Source of the DNA: Sporosarcina sp. BI001-red
Lineage (GTDB): Bacteria; Bacillota; Bacilli; Bacillales_A; Planococcaceae
NCBI RefSeq assembly: GCF_003384035.1
Contig: NZ_QQAK01000011.1
Coordinates: 406,578 to 470,577 of the forward strand
Length of the DNA: 64,000 nt
Direction: 5' to 3'
Both the position numbers and the translations under genes were made by a program. Below, in pieces: positions 1 through 8,323 of this stretch. The notes under the pieces were generated by a model. It had not been told where the DNA came from, did no database searches, and saw nothing but the letters and a program-made list of their open reading frames with translations. Each line of letters opens with the position of its first letter. The first letter of the stretch is position 1.

Positions 1-1
1 T

Positions 2-448
2 GCCATTATCGCAGCATTTGGAGCCAATACAGTCAATCTAATTATTGCACTAAGCGTTGGGGCAATTCCAACCTATGCCCGTACGATGCGAGCGAATGTC
101 CTTATGGTGTCAAATTACGATTTCGTCGATTCTGCAAAAGCACTTGGCGCATCAGACTTTTCAATACTGTTTAAACAAGTTGTACCTAATTCACTTGCCC
201 CTATGATTGTAAAATCTACTTTAACAATTGGTGGTGCCGTCATCGCGACAAGTAGTCTAAGTTACTTAGGCCTTGGAGTCGAGCCTCATATTCCAGAGTG
301 GGGAAATATTTTGAAAGTGGGGAGTACGTATCTGGAATCGAATTCGTATCTCGCAATTTTCCCCGGACTTGCAATTATATTGCTCGTTCTCTCATTCAAC
401 TTCTTGGGTGATGGATTGCGCGATGCGCTAGATCCTAAGCTAGACTAA
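2..448 (+). CDS. ABC transporter permease, DppC/OppC type (5' end missing)
   Basis: C-terminal part of an inner-membrane permease of a peptide/nickel-type ABC importer. The frame is open from base 2, so the gene starts before the window. The conserved cytoplasmic EAA loop that contacts the ATPase is visible (SAKALGAS, about 20 residues after the first ATG, then VVPNS), followed by three hydrophobic membrane segments and the usual C-terminus GLRDALDP. A lipoprotein gene starts 28 bases downstream with its own Shine-Dalgarno, so the two are probably one operon. The transported substrate cannot be told from the sequence; peptides are the commonest for this family. Confidence 0.9.
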   Translation, partial: AIIAAFGANTVNLIIALSVGAIPTYARTMRANVLMVSNYDFVDSAKALGASDFSILFKQVVPNSLAPMIVKSTLTIGGAVIATSSLSYLGLGVEPHIPEWGNILKVGSTYLESNSYLAIFPGLAIILLVLSFNFLGDGLRDALDPKLD

Positions 449-475
449 CTACTAAAAACTTGGAGGGATTCATCT

Positions 476-2287
476 ATGAAAAAGAAATTATTAACACTAG
501 CCTTACTGCTCGTCCTCGTACTTTCAGGCTGTGTCAAAACTAAATCAGAGGTTGAAACTGAGGGTAAAGGCGACGATGGTAAGGGCGGATTGAATGAGAA
601 AGTGCAAATCGAAGTCCTTGGAATGGGTTCAGGCGAAGAAGACTTAAATATTGTACGTGACCAACTCATCAAGAATGGGTTTGACGTCAAATTGAACATC
701 CAACCGGATTATGGAACCTTTTCGTCACAAAAAGATGCTGGAAACTTCGACCTTGCACTTTCGAGCTGGACGACAGTTACCGGTAACCCTGACTATGCCG
801 TACGTGCGTTATTCAAATCTGACGGCGCGAATAGCCTTTTTAAGGACTCTATAGTAGATGAATTGATCGACCAAGCAAGTAGGGAAACAGCGGATGAATA
901 CACAAAAACATACAAGCAACTTGAACAGCAACTCGTTACAGAAAAAGCCTTCATCGCCCCCCTCTATAACTCTTATAAAGCACAAGGAGTAAACAAAAAA
1001 GTGTTAAATCCAGATTCAGTAAGACTCGCAAAATCTCGTGCAATTCCATGGGAAACCATTGACTTTAAAGATGCAGCACAACGCACAACTGAACCCCTGG
1101 TGACGCAACAAGCAATAGGAGATTTGACTTCGCTGGATCCCATTAAAGGGAATGATGGTTCTATTAATACACTCAACACAAATATGTACGTACGTCTTGT
1201 CAACTTGACGGATGAAGACGAAGTCGTATCAGATGGTTCACTTTCTTATAACTATGCGATGGCTGAAGGAAATTCAGATTACTACTTCCTTCTTCGAGAC
1301 GACATTAACTTTGCATCCGTATCAAACGAAAAAGCAACTGACACTGGAGAACGTGTCGGAGCAGAAGATGTTGTATTCTCTCTGGAACGTGCAAAAGATA
1401 AGGATTCCGTACCTGATCACAGAACGTATAGCTTACACGAACGTATTAAAAGCGCTGAAATTGTTACCGATTTGTCAGAGTTGAAGAATGCAAAACAATC
1501 CGGTAGTGAAGAAACCATTCTAGAGTCACTGGAAAATGGAATTGATACAAAGCTATCCAAAATCGTTGATAGTAAAACAGAAGCTGACAATAGTAAAGGA
1601 AACTACCAAGTAGTTAAAGTGACAACAACAGAACCCTTCCCTCAAGTTCTGAACTATTTGGCTCACCAATCTGCAGGAATCGTATCAGAGAAACAAGTGA
1701 AAAGTATTAACACATATGACGTCGCATCCTTTAACATCGACAAAGATATTCCATACGGAGATCAGCGCACAGTAACTGAAGGTGCAACTTATAACAACCA
1801 TCTGTATGCAAGTGGACCTTATATACTTGTGAAGAAAAACGATTACCAAGCAGACTTCGTTAAAAATCCAGGATATCGTACGGGAAGTGATTTTGAACCT
1901 AAGATTTCAAACATAACTGTACGTTTCATCGATGACTCTGATAGTGCTCTGTCGGCCTTACGTAACGGTGAAATTCATCTCTTTAACGGAGTTCCGGAAA
2001 CGAAGTACGACCTCGTTGAAAAAGACGATAACTTGCTACTTCAAAAGAGCGACAGCAACGCCGTTACTTATTTGCAATTCAACACAGCCGGACGAAAAGT
2101 TTCAGAGAGTGAAAACTTACGTAAAGCTGTACTATTCTCCATCAATCAAGATGAATTTTTGAACTATTACCAAGGCAACAAGAAAAAAGCTTACTCAACA
2201 GTCAGCCCCCTCGTAGATACAGGAAACGAGCTCGTAGCTGATTCTGACAAGGTAAAAGAGTTTATGGATGCCTATCACAAAGAATAA
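476..2287 (+). CDS. Family-5 extracellular solute-binding lipoprotein, apparently circularly permuted
   Basis: Substrate-binding component for the upstream permease. A signal peptide ends in lipobox LSGC (Cys19), so the protein is lipid-anchored outside the membrane. The order of the family-5 (OppA/DppA) fold is reversed. Residues about 44-200 look like the usual C-terminal part (GNFDLALSSW, then DELIDQASRE and APLYNS). Residues about 212-603 look like the usual N-terminal part (DLTSLDPIKG, GAEDVVFSLERA, ASGPYILVKK) and stop just after LRKAVLFSINQDE and DSDKVKEFMD, where a normal protein would run on into its C-terminal lobe. At 603 residues it is somewhat longer than typical (about 530-560). 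The frame is intact, a Shine-Dalgarno (GGAGGG) precedes the ATG, and a strong terminator follows. Family call is secure; the permutation is read by eye. Confidence 0.85.
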   Translation: MKKKLLTLALLLVLVLSGCVKTKSEVETEGKGDDGKGGLNEKVQIEVLGMGSGEEDLNIVRDQLIKNGFDVKLNIQPDYGTFSSQKDAGNFDLALSSWTTVTGNPDYAVRALFKSDGANSLFKDSIVDELIDQASRETADEYTKTYKQLEQQLVTEKAFIAPLYNSYKAQGVNKKVLNPDSVRLAKSRAIPWETIDFKDAAQRTTEPLVTQQAIGDLTSLDPIKGNDGSINTLNTNMYVRLVNLTDEDEVVSDGSLSYNYAMAEGNSDYYFLLRDDINFASVSNEKATDTGERVGAEDVVFSLERAKDKDSVPDHRTYSLHERIKSAEIVTDLSELKNAKQSGSEETILESLENGIDTKLSKIVDSKTEADNSKGNYQVVKVTTTEPFPQVLNYLAHQSAGIVSEKQVKSINTYDVASFNIDKDIPYGDQRTVTEGATYNNHLYASGPYILVKKNDYQADFVKNPGYRTGSDFEPKISNITVRFIDDSDSALSALRNGEIHLFNGVPETKYDLVEKDDNLLLQKSDSNAVTYLQFNTAGRKVSESENLRKAVLFSINQDEFLNYYQGNKKKAYSTVSPLVDTGNELVADSDKVKEFMDAYHKE

Positions 2288-2290
2288 TTG

Positions 2291-2335
2291 AAAACCGCAC
2301 TCCAACTTGAGTTTTCAGGTTGGAGTGCGGTTTTT
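2291..2335 (+). terminator. Rho-independent terminator of the ABC transporter operon
   Basis: Near-perfect hairpin: arm AAAACCGCACTCCAACTTGA and its complement around a short T-rich loop, followed by TTTTT. The A-run on the other side lets it also stop leftward transcription from the catabolic operon. Confidence 0.9.
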
Positions 2336-2409
2336 ACATTCTTAAGTTTGATACTGTTTGAGGATTCTCTGTCGTGTTGACTTTCACTAAATAGATGAGT
2401 TCCATTCGA

Positions 2410-2562
2410 TCACTGAGCTGTATACCCGCCATCTAAAACAATCGCTTGTTGACTAAGATCTGAAAGAACCACTTTTGCTCCGGCTTCTGAAAAGGCTTTT
2501 GCAATATCAAAGCCGATCCCTCGAGCCGCTCCTGTAATGAACAAAACGTTGCCTTCTACCAT
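2410..2562 (-). pseudogene. Short-chain dehydrogenase with internal deletion
   Basis: Fifty codons are left of a gene normally about 250 codons long. The N-terminal Rossmann start (VLFITGAARGIG, then EAGAKVVLSDLS) runs directly into a typical SDR C-terminus (VLDGGYTAQ), so about 190-200 codons holding the NNAG motif and the Ser-Tyr-Lys catalytic residues are gone while the frame is kept. It is the last gene of the leftward catabolic operon, 17 bases after the intact SDR. The start is the ATG at 2562; an in-frame ORF extends further upstream but overlaps the neighbour. A 50-residue remnant cannot fold as an SDR, so I treat it as decayed. Confidence 0.8.
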
Positions 2563-2579
2563 TACTTCATCCCCATAAG

Positions 2580-3344
2580 TTAAATTGCTGTCCATCCGCC
2601 ATCTACTTTAATGGTTTCACCTGTTACAAAACCAGCCATGTCGGAAGCTAGATAGAGTACCGCTCCTGATATATCCTTCGGCTTTGCCAATCCATTTAAC
2701 AAGATCCGCTTTTCTACATCTTGTTTAAAGGCTTCGTCTGTAAACATGTTTGCCGTCAACTCAGTTTCAATGAAAGTAGGCGCAACCGCATTTACCGTAA
2801 TGCCGTGTTCCGCCCATTCAACTGCCAACGCCTTCGTCAATTGAATGAGCCCGCCTTTACTCGCACAATAAGCCGCACGCTTGTAATACCCAACAAACGC
2901 CATTTGTGAGGCAATGTTAATTATCTTACCACTTTTTTGAGCAAGCATATGACGAGCTACTTCCTGGCTGCTAAAGAAAACCGACTTCAAGTTTAGATCG
3001 AGTACCGTGTCCCAATCTGATTCTGTCACGTCCATCGCTGGCTTCGCAATGTTGACACCAGCATTGTTCACTAGCACATCAATCGTACCGAATTCAGAGA
3101 TTACCGTTTCAACAAGACGTTGAATCACCGATAGTTCACTCAAGTCGCCAGGGATTCCCATGCATTTAGGATTAAGTGCCTGAAGCTCACTTACGACTTC
3201 ATTCAGTACCAATTCATCTCGGCCTGTAATAATTACATTAGCATTTAACTCTGCAAATGTACGCGCAATCTCTTTTCCAATCCCCTTACTACCACCTGTA
3301 ACGACAACGGTTTTCCCTTCAAGTTCAGTGAAATATGAACTCAT
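2580..3344 (-). CDS. Short-chain dehydrogenase/reductase (classical SDR)
   Basis: NAD(P)-dependent oxidoreductase of 254 residues, the usual length. Visible motifs: TGGSKGIG at 16-23 (cofactor loop), NNAG at 93-96, catalytic Ser146, Tyr159 and Lys163 (YCASK), and VDGGWTAI at the C-terminus. It resembles gluconate 5-dehydrogenase and 3-oxoacyl-ACP reductase types. The start overlaps the stop of the upstream dehydrogenase by four bases (ATGA), so it is translationally coupled in the leftward operon with a HisD-like dehydrogenase and a GntP permease. It probably oxidises or reduces a sugar-acid or polyol intermediate; the exact substrate is not readable. Confidence 0.85.
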   Translation of the reverse strand: MSSYFTELEGKTVVVTGGSKGIGKEIARTFAELNANVIITGRDELVLNEVVSELQALNPKCMGIPGDLSELSVIQRLVETVISEFGTIDVLVNNAGVNIAKPAMDVTESDWDTVLDLNLKSVFFSSQEVARHMLAQKSGKIINIASQMAFVGYYKRAAYCASKGGLIQLTKALAVEWAEHGITVNAVAPTFIETELTANMFTDEAFKQDVEKRILLNGLAKPKDISGAVLYLASDMAGFVTGETIKVDGGWTAI

Positions 3345-4291
3345 TTCCTTTCCTCTTCCCGGTTATTCAGATCATTTTTCAAAAAATGGATGAGTGTGCG
3401 TTCACGCTCTTCATTGACCTCTTTAGATCTATCCTCGTCCCATTTATAAAAGCCTTGTCCGCTTTTATCACCTAACTGTTTCGCATTCACGAGATTAGCA
3501 AGTGTTTCACCAGATTGTTGAGCTGTACCTAGCTCGCTGAATAGATAATTTGAAATCGCCGAAAACACATCCAGTCCACCCATGTCTGCCGTCATCAATG
3601 GACCTGTGATCGGCAAACGGCGCCCTATGCTATATGTAACTGCAGCGTCTATATCTTCTTTCGTCGCAGCACCAATATCCAACAAATACTGGGCTTCCCG
3701 GAACAATGCGTATTGAAGACGATTGCCAATGAAACCAGCGATTTCTTTCTTTACTAAAACCGCTTTCTTATTCATCTGATCCAGAACTATCATCACTTGC
3801 TCAATAGTTCGCTCGTCTGTATGCTCACCCTTTACCACTTCTACTAGAGGGATTAAGTGAGCAGGGTTCCAAAAGTGGGTGACAATGAAGCGGTTCGGAT
3901 GCTTCATCTCCTTAGCAAGCTCACTCGGTTTAAATCCAGATGTATTACTAGCAATAATACATGTATCACTCACCAATCCTTCTATTCTTTCATACAATAC
4001 CCGTTTCAGTTCGATTTGTTCAGGAATAACTTCAAAAATGAAATCTGAACTAGAAACTATTTCTTCCAAAGACATCGATAGCTCAATGTTGCCAAAAATA
4101 CGAGATACTTCATCCGATTCGATTAGCTCATTTTCCATCATGACGGCCAACTTATTTTGCAACCCCTTATGTGCTGTCTCAAGATCTGCCTCATTCATCC
4201 CAACAAGTTTGACCGGGAATCCCGCCCACGCGGCCGCCAGTCCGATCGAATGCCCCATAGTTCCACAACCAATTATTGTTAGCTCTTTCAT
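3341..4291 (-). CDS. 3-hydroxyacyl-CoA dehydrogenase family; L-gulonate / L-carnitine 3-dehydrogenase-like
   Basis: NAD-dependent dehydrogenase of 316 residues with an N-terminal Rossmann domain (GCGTMG at 8-13), the sequence THFWNPAHLIPLVEV that holds the active-site His region, and a helical C-terminal domain. The HFWNP form rather than HFFNPP is typical of L-gulonate 3-dehydrogenase and L-carnitine dehydrogenase rather than of fatty-acid beta-oxidation enzymes, so a small hydroxy acid is the likelier substrate. No thiolase, enoyl-CoA hydratase or acyl-CoA gene is nearby, which fits. A Shine-Dalgarno GGGGTGG precedes the ATG. It lies between the GntP permease and the SDR in one operon. Confidence 0.8.
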   Translation of the reverse strand: MKELTIIGCGTMGHSIGLAAAWAGFPVKLVGMNEADLETAHKGLQNKLAVMMENELIESDEVSRIFGNIELSMSLEEIVSSSDFIFEVIPEQIELKRVLYERIEGLVSDTCIIASNTSGFKPSELAKEMKHPNRFIVTHFWNPAHLIPLVEVVKGEHTDERTIEQVMIVLDQMNKKAVLVKKEIAGFIGNRLQYALFREAQYLLDIGAATKEDIDAAVTYSIGRRLPITGPLMTADMGGLDVFSAISNYLFSELGTAQQSGETLANLVNAKQLGDKSGQGFYKWDEDRSKEVNEERERTLIHFLKNDLNNREEERK

Positions 4292-4327
4292 CTAATCCAC
4301 CCCTAACCTTTTCTATAAACGAGAAAT

Positions 4328-4358
4328 ACCCAACAAACCATTCACCAGTTTGTTGGGT
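4328..4358 (-). terminator. Intercistronic hairpin after the permease gene
   Basis: Perfect 11-bp inverted repeat, ACCCAACAAAC and its complement around a 9-base loop, just after the permease stop in the leftward direction. The following T-run is weak, so it may be a partial terminator or an mRNA-stabilising hairpin that sets the ratio of permease to enzymes. Confidence 0.6.
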
Positions 4359-4367
4359 AGTGTACTC

Positions 4368-5684
4368 TTACAAGCCTATCGAAAATAAGATTACCGCCAC
4401 TGCCGCACCAATGAGTGGTACAACAACAGACAAGGCTCCGAATGCGGGATACGCATCTTTATGCGTTTCACCTGCAATAGAACGGATTGTTGTCACAACA
4501 TATCCTCCTTGTGGCAGTGAATCCAATGACCCTGAAGATATAGCTACCGTACGGTGTAATGCAGATGGATCGACTCCTAAATCCATATAATGCGGTGCCA
4601 AAAGTGGCAAAGCAATTGCCTGTCCACCTGAGGAAGAACCGGTAAGTCCCGCGATAACAGCAACTGCAAGCGCCCCTCCAATTAGAGGGCTGCCTGGAAT
4701 ATCAGTCATCACACCAACCGCTGCTTCAAAAGCAGGCGTCGCTTTCACCACTCCGCCAAAACCGACGACCGCGGCTGTATTGGCAATTGCAATGACTGCA
4801 CCCATCGCACCTTCTCCAACGGCAAATCCAAAGTTTCGAAAATACTTTTTATTAATTAAATACGTAGCAAGAATACCACCGCTTAAAGAAATAATTAAAG
4901 CGGAAGTTCCGAGTGACTTGTGCAATAGTAATGTAATTCCAAGAACAACCACTAAAGGAATCATGCTAAGTAATGGATTCGGAAGTTCTGTTCGTTCATC
5001 CACCTCTTGGTCCGTGTCTCTAGCAACAAATGTCTCACCTTTTGCGACTGCTTTAGAAATCATTCGTTTCAACCACCAGTATCCAAACAAGAACATGAAG
5101 ATTGCTACGACAATGCTTACTTCCCAACCCGCATATGGAGTTGTACCTAGAAACTCGATTGGAATCCAGTTTTGTATTTCAGGTGATCCTGCAGCCGTCA
5201 TCGTAAACGTCGTGGATCCAAAAGCCAATGCAGCTGGTATGAATCGTCTTGGAAGATTAGCTTGTCTGAATAGACTCAACGCCATCGGATAGACGGAGAA
5301 TGCGACTACGAACAAACTGACGCCACCATATGTTAAAACCGCACAGGCGATAACAACTGCTAAAGCTGCCCGTTTCATACCGATTTTGCTTACAATCCAT
5401 TGCGAAATACTATCTGCAGCACCACTGTCTTCCATGACCTTACCGAAAATCGCACCCGTCAAGAACATTAAATACCACGACGCGATGAACCCTGTAAATC
5501 CGCCCATATAGTTCGTTAGGAAATTGACACCGCCCTCTTCTGTTAACTGTGGAAAGAGCGGAATTCCATTTAATATTGTAATGAACAACGCAGTAATCGG
5601 TGCTGCAATAAGGAGGTTCATCCCCTTCATAGTCAAAAAGATCAGTATTGCAAGTCCCCCAAAAAGACCGATAAACCCTAACAT
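4368..5684 (-). CDS. GntP-family permease (gluconate/hydroxy-acid:H+ symporter type)
   Basis: Integral membrane protein of 438 residues with about 12 hydrophobic segments and the GntP-type pattern: SWYLMFLTGAIFGKVMEDSG near residue 70, RAALAVVIACAVLTYGG, and SSSGGQAIALPL late in the protein. Members carry sugar acids (gluconate, glycerate) and small hydroxy carboxylates. It starts 33 bases after the HisD-like gene with a Shine-Dalgarno GGGGGGAG. Sitting among dehydrogenases under a LacI regulator, it most likely imports the substrate of this pathway. Confidence 0.88.
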   Translation of the reverse strand: MLGFIGLFGGLAILIFLTMKGMNLLIAAPITALFITILNGIPLFPQLTEEGGVNFLTNYMGGFTGFIASWYLMFLTGAIFGKVMEDSGAADSISQWIVSKIGMKRAALAVVIACAVLTYGGVSLFVVAFSVYPMALSLFRQANLPRRFIPAALAFGSTTFTMTAAGSPEIQNWIPIEFLGTTPYAGWEVSIVVAIFMFLFGYWWLKRMISKAVAKGETFVARDTDQEVDERTELPNPLLSMIPLVVVLGITLLLHKSLGTSALIISLSGGILATYLINKKYFRNFGFAVGEGAMGAVIAIANTAAVVGFGGVVKATPAFEAAVGVMTDIPGSPLIGGALAVAVIAGLTGSSSGGQAIALPLLAPHYMDLGVDPSALHRTVAISSGSLDSLPQGGYVVTTIRSIAGETHKDAYPAFGALSVVVPLIGAAVAVILFSIGL

Positions 5685-5717
5685 AGCGACTCCCCCCTAT
5701 CCCTTCAAATGTACGGT

Positions 5718-6995
5718 TTAGTTGTTACCGTACCGTTCTACTCTAAGGAGTGCTTGTTTCGCATGACCTTCAAAGTTTTCTAGCTGACAGAGCCGAGCAG
5801 CGTATTCGCCAATATATGCACTAGCTTCAGGTTTCACTTTTTGGTAAGTAACAGTTTTAATGAATTTACCAACCCACAGTCCACCTGTATAACGTGCTGC
5901 CCCTTTTGTTGGAAGTGTGTGGTTTGTACCAATCACTTTGTCCCCATAAGCAACGTTCGTTTCAGGTCCTAAGAACAAGCAACCATAGTTTGTCATGTTT
6001 TCTAGGAAGTAATCTGGATTCTCTGTAAGAATTTCTACGTGTTCAAACGCAAGACGATCTGCTTCAATACGAGCTTCTTCAATTGAATCGACGACTAACA
6101 CTTGTCCGTAATCTTCCCATGAAACACTTGCAACATCTGCAGTCGACAATGTCTCCAATTGACGCTTAATTTCTTCAATCGTTTCGTAAGCAAGCTTCTC
6201 AGAAGTGGTAATCAATGCACCTGGAGATGTCGGACCATGTTCTCCTTGACCAAGTAGATCCGTTGCAATCATTTCTGCGTCAGCCGTATGATCTGCGACA
6301 ACGAGTGTCTCAGTTGGACCTGCAAATAGATCAATTCCAACTCGTCCATATAATTGTCTTTTCGATTCCGCAACAAATGCATTACCCGGTCCGACAATCA
6401 TATCTACGGATTCAATTGTTTCCGTACCGATTGCCATCGCCGCCATCGCTTGAATACCACCGAGCAAGTAAATTTCATCCGCACCTGCTAAATACATCGC
6501 TGCGATTGTTGCCGTTGGAATTTCCCCATTGATCGGTGGTGTACATGCAATCACGCGTTTTACTCCAGCAACTTTTGCAGTCAATACGCTCATGTGCGCA
6601 GAAGCAACCATTGGATAGCGTCCTCCTGGAATGTAACAACCCACGCTGTTTACAGCAATGTTTTTATGCCCCAAAATAACTCCAGGGATATTTTCAACTT
6701 CTACATCATGCAATGAATCCAGTTGTGCTTGTGCAAATGCTTTAATATTTTTTTGAGCAAATTGAATATCCTCAATGACACTGGCAGGTACTTGGTCCAC
6801 AATTTCTTTAATTTGTGTTTCACTCAATCGGAATGACTCCGGATTCCACTTATCAAATTTCTCGGATAACTCACGGACTGCTTGATCCCCACGAGTCTCT
6901 ACGTCTTTCAATGCTCCAGCAACGATTTGTGATACTTTGGAATCGTTTGCAACAACTTCTTCTTGTGATTTACCAGCTTTAATTACTTTCATCAT
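5718..6995 (-). CDS. HisD-family dehydrogenase, sulfopropanediol/polyol-type rather than histidine biosynthesis
   Basis: NAD-dependent, probably zinc-dependent alcohol dehydrogenase of the histidinol dehydrogenase family, 425 residues. Family signatures are clear: [34 protein letters not shown] (Gln and His metal ligands), GTNHTLPT (catalytic His region) and NFEGHAKQA (C-terminal His ligand). [18 protein letters not shown] and the context (GntP permease, SDR, hydroxyacid dehydrogenase, LacI) differ from true HisD and recall HpsN, the 2,3-dihydroxypropane-1-sulfonate dehydrogenase. No other his genes are nearby. It is the first gene of the operon; AGGAGG precedes the tandem ATGATG start. A two-step oxidation of a primary alcohol to an acid is the family chemistry. 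Confidence 0.85.
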   Translation of the reverse strand: MMKVIKAGKSQEEVVANDSKVSQIVAGALKDVETRGDQAVRELSEKFDKWNPESFRLSETQIKEIVDQVPASVIEDIQFAQKNIKAFAQAQLDSLHDVEVENIPGVILGHKNIAVNSVGCYIPGGRYPMVASAHMSVLTAKVAGVKRVIACTPPINGEIPTATIAAMYLAGADEIYLLGGIQAMAAMAIGTETIESVDMIVGPGNAFVAESKRQLYGRVGIDLFAGPTETLVVADHTADAEMIATDLLGQGEHGPTSPGALITTSEKLAYETIEEIKRQLETLSTADVASVSWEDYGQVLVVDSIEEARIEADRLAFEHVEILTENPDYFLENMTNYGCLFLGPETNVAYGDKVIGTNHTLPTKGAARYTGGLWVGKFIKTVTYQKVKPEASAYIGEYAARLCQLENFEGHAKQALLRVERYGNN

Positions 6996-7087
6996 AATTA
7001 CGCCTCCTATTTTTTAACCGCTTACATTCTACTTAGACAGACTATCTTTGATTTAACTATTCCTGATTCAACAAGCTTTTTTATTCC

Positions 7088-7101
7088 TGCATACGTATGC
7101 A
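7088..7101. promoter_or_regulatory. Candidate LacI-family operator
   Basis: Perfect 14-bp palindrome TGCATACGTATGCA between the LacI-type regulator gene and the operon it faces, about 93 bases before the first operon gene. Its size, central CG and perfect symmetry are typical of LacI/GalR operators. Confidence 0.65.
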
Positions 7102-7152
7102 ACAAACTCTACGTGAAAAGACTATTCCTATTATTCCTTGAAGTCAACTACT

Positions 7153-8139
7153 TTATGTTGTATTTCTTTCAATGAATTTCCCCTCAATTTCAATATTGCG
7201 TGAAAATCCTGTATAGGAGGTGACTTCATCCATTAAATAATTTACTGTCTCTTCAACCATTTCTTTAATTGGCTGTTCCCACGTGGTTAGTTCATATGCT
7301 GGCCAAGAAGCCATATCGATATTATCAAATCCAACTACTTTAGTATCTTGTGGAATCCGAACATTATTTTTACGAAGCGCATCGATGACACCTAACGCCA
7401 TAATGTCATTCGCTACAAAAAATGCAGATGGCACTCGCATTTCTTCCAATATAGTCATTGCTGTCCGGTATCCGCCTTCATATGTGTAATTTGAATTATA
7501 TTTTCGATAGTCATTTTTATGTTGATCGAGAACTTCACAAAAACCTTTTTCACGCTCTATGCTCGTAGAAGTGTGTTCGTTACCGGTAATTAGTACCATG
7601 TCAGTGGCGCCTTTTGAAAGTAAATACTGCGCAATCGATCGGCTGGCATTTAAATTGTTGCAGCATACTGAATGGAATTCACCCATTCCTAGCTTTCTAT
7701 TAAAGAATACAAGTGGAATGTGGTTCTTCACAAACTCTTCCCCAACGGCTAAAGACATCGTTGCATCCGTGACAACCACGCCCGCAACATTATAGTTCAA
7801 TAATGTGTCGACATCCTCTTTTTGGATTTCATCATTGTTCGTATACACAAACAAAATACTGTATCCATGTTGCTTGAATATCGAACTGAACCGTTTCAAA
7901 ACTTCTGCATAAAAAGGGTTTTGAACACCTTTCATGACGAGACCAATAATATTCGATTGATTTGTTATGAGACTTCTCGCGTATACGTTAGGACGATAAC
8001 CTAGTTCTTCTGCAGCATCAAGAACCCGTTTCTTAGTTTTCTCAGAAACAGATGCACCTTCAAAATATACTCTTGAAACAGAGGATTGTGATACCCCTGC
8101 TAGTTTTGCAACGTCCTTTGCAGTCACCGTTTCTCTCAT
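7153..8139 (-). CDS. LacI/GalR-family transcriptional regulator
   Basis: DNA-binding repressor of 328 residues. N-terminal lambda-type HTH with hinge helix (TAKDVAKLAGVSQSSVSRV, then ELGYRPNVYARSL) and a periplasmic-binding-protein-like effector domain (NIIGLVMKGVQNPFYAEVL; FFVANDIMALGVIDAL; VVGFDNIDMASW). An upstream ATG at 8148 abuts the AAAGGA, so I take the ATG at 8139, which has a 9-base spacing. It is transcribed in the same direction as, and just ahead of, the HisD-like operon and presumably represses it until the imported substrate or an intermediate binds. Confidence 0.9.
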   Translation of the reverse strand: MRETVTAKDVAKLAGVSQSSVSRVYFEGASVSEKTKKRVLDAAEELGYRPNVYARSLITNQSNIIGLVMKGVQNPFYAEVLKRFSSIFKQHGYSILFVYTNNDEIQKEDVDTLLNYNVAGVVVTDATMSLAVGEEFVKNHIPLVFFNRKLGMGEFHSVCCNNLNASRSIAQYLLSKGATDMVLITGNEHTSTSIEREKGFCEVLDQHKNDYRKYNSNYTYEGGYRTAMTILEEMRVPSAFFVANDIMALGVIDALRKNNVRIPQDTKVVGFDNIDMASWPAYELTTWEQPIKEMVEETVNYLMDEVTSYTGFSRNIEIEGKFIERNTT

Positions 8140-8228
8140 TACGCTCATTCCTTTGAATTCATTTTCAAATCTCTACCAATACCTTTACTCTATAGTACTA
8201 TTTTTACAACTTCAATAGGTTATAAACC

Positions 8229-8260
8229 AAAAAAAGCTAATTACATTCAAGTAATCAGCC
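8229..8260 (-). terminator. Terminator after the DUF4317 gene
   Basis: In the leftward direction, a 9-bp hairpin with one mismatch (GCTGATTAC / GTAATTAGC) is followed by seven T's. It lies between the DUF4317 stop and the LacI gene. Confidence 0.75.
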
Positions 8261-8323
8261 AATTATGGTATTTCGTCTTTTGGTTTCTTTAAATCGGATT
8301 ACGCCAGTAACGTGTTTACACAC

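Noticed and set aside
3341..4291. Fatty-acid beta-oxidation 3-hydroxyacyl-CoA dehydrogenase
   Set aside because: HFWNP motif and sugar-acid context, with no thiolase, hydratase or acyl-CoA genes nearby.
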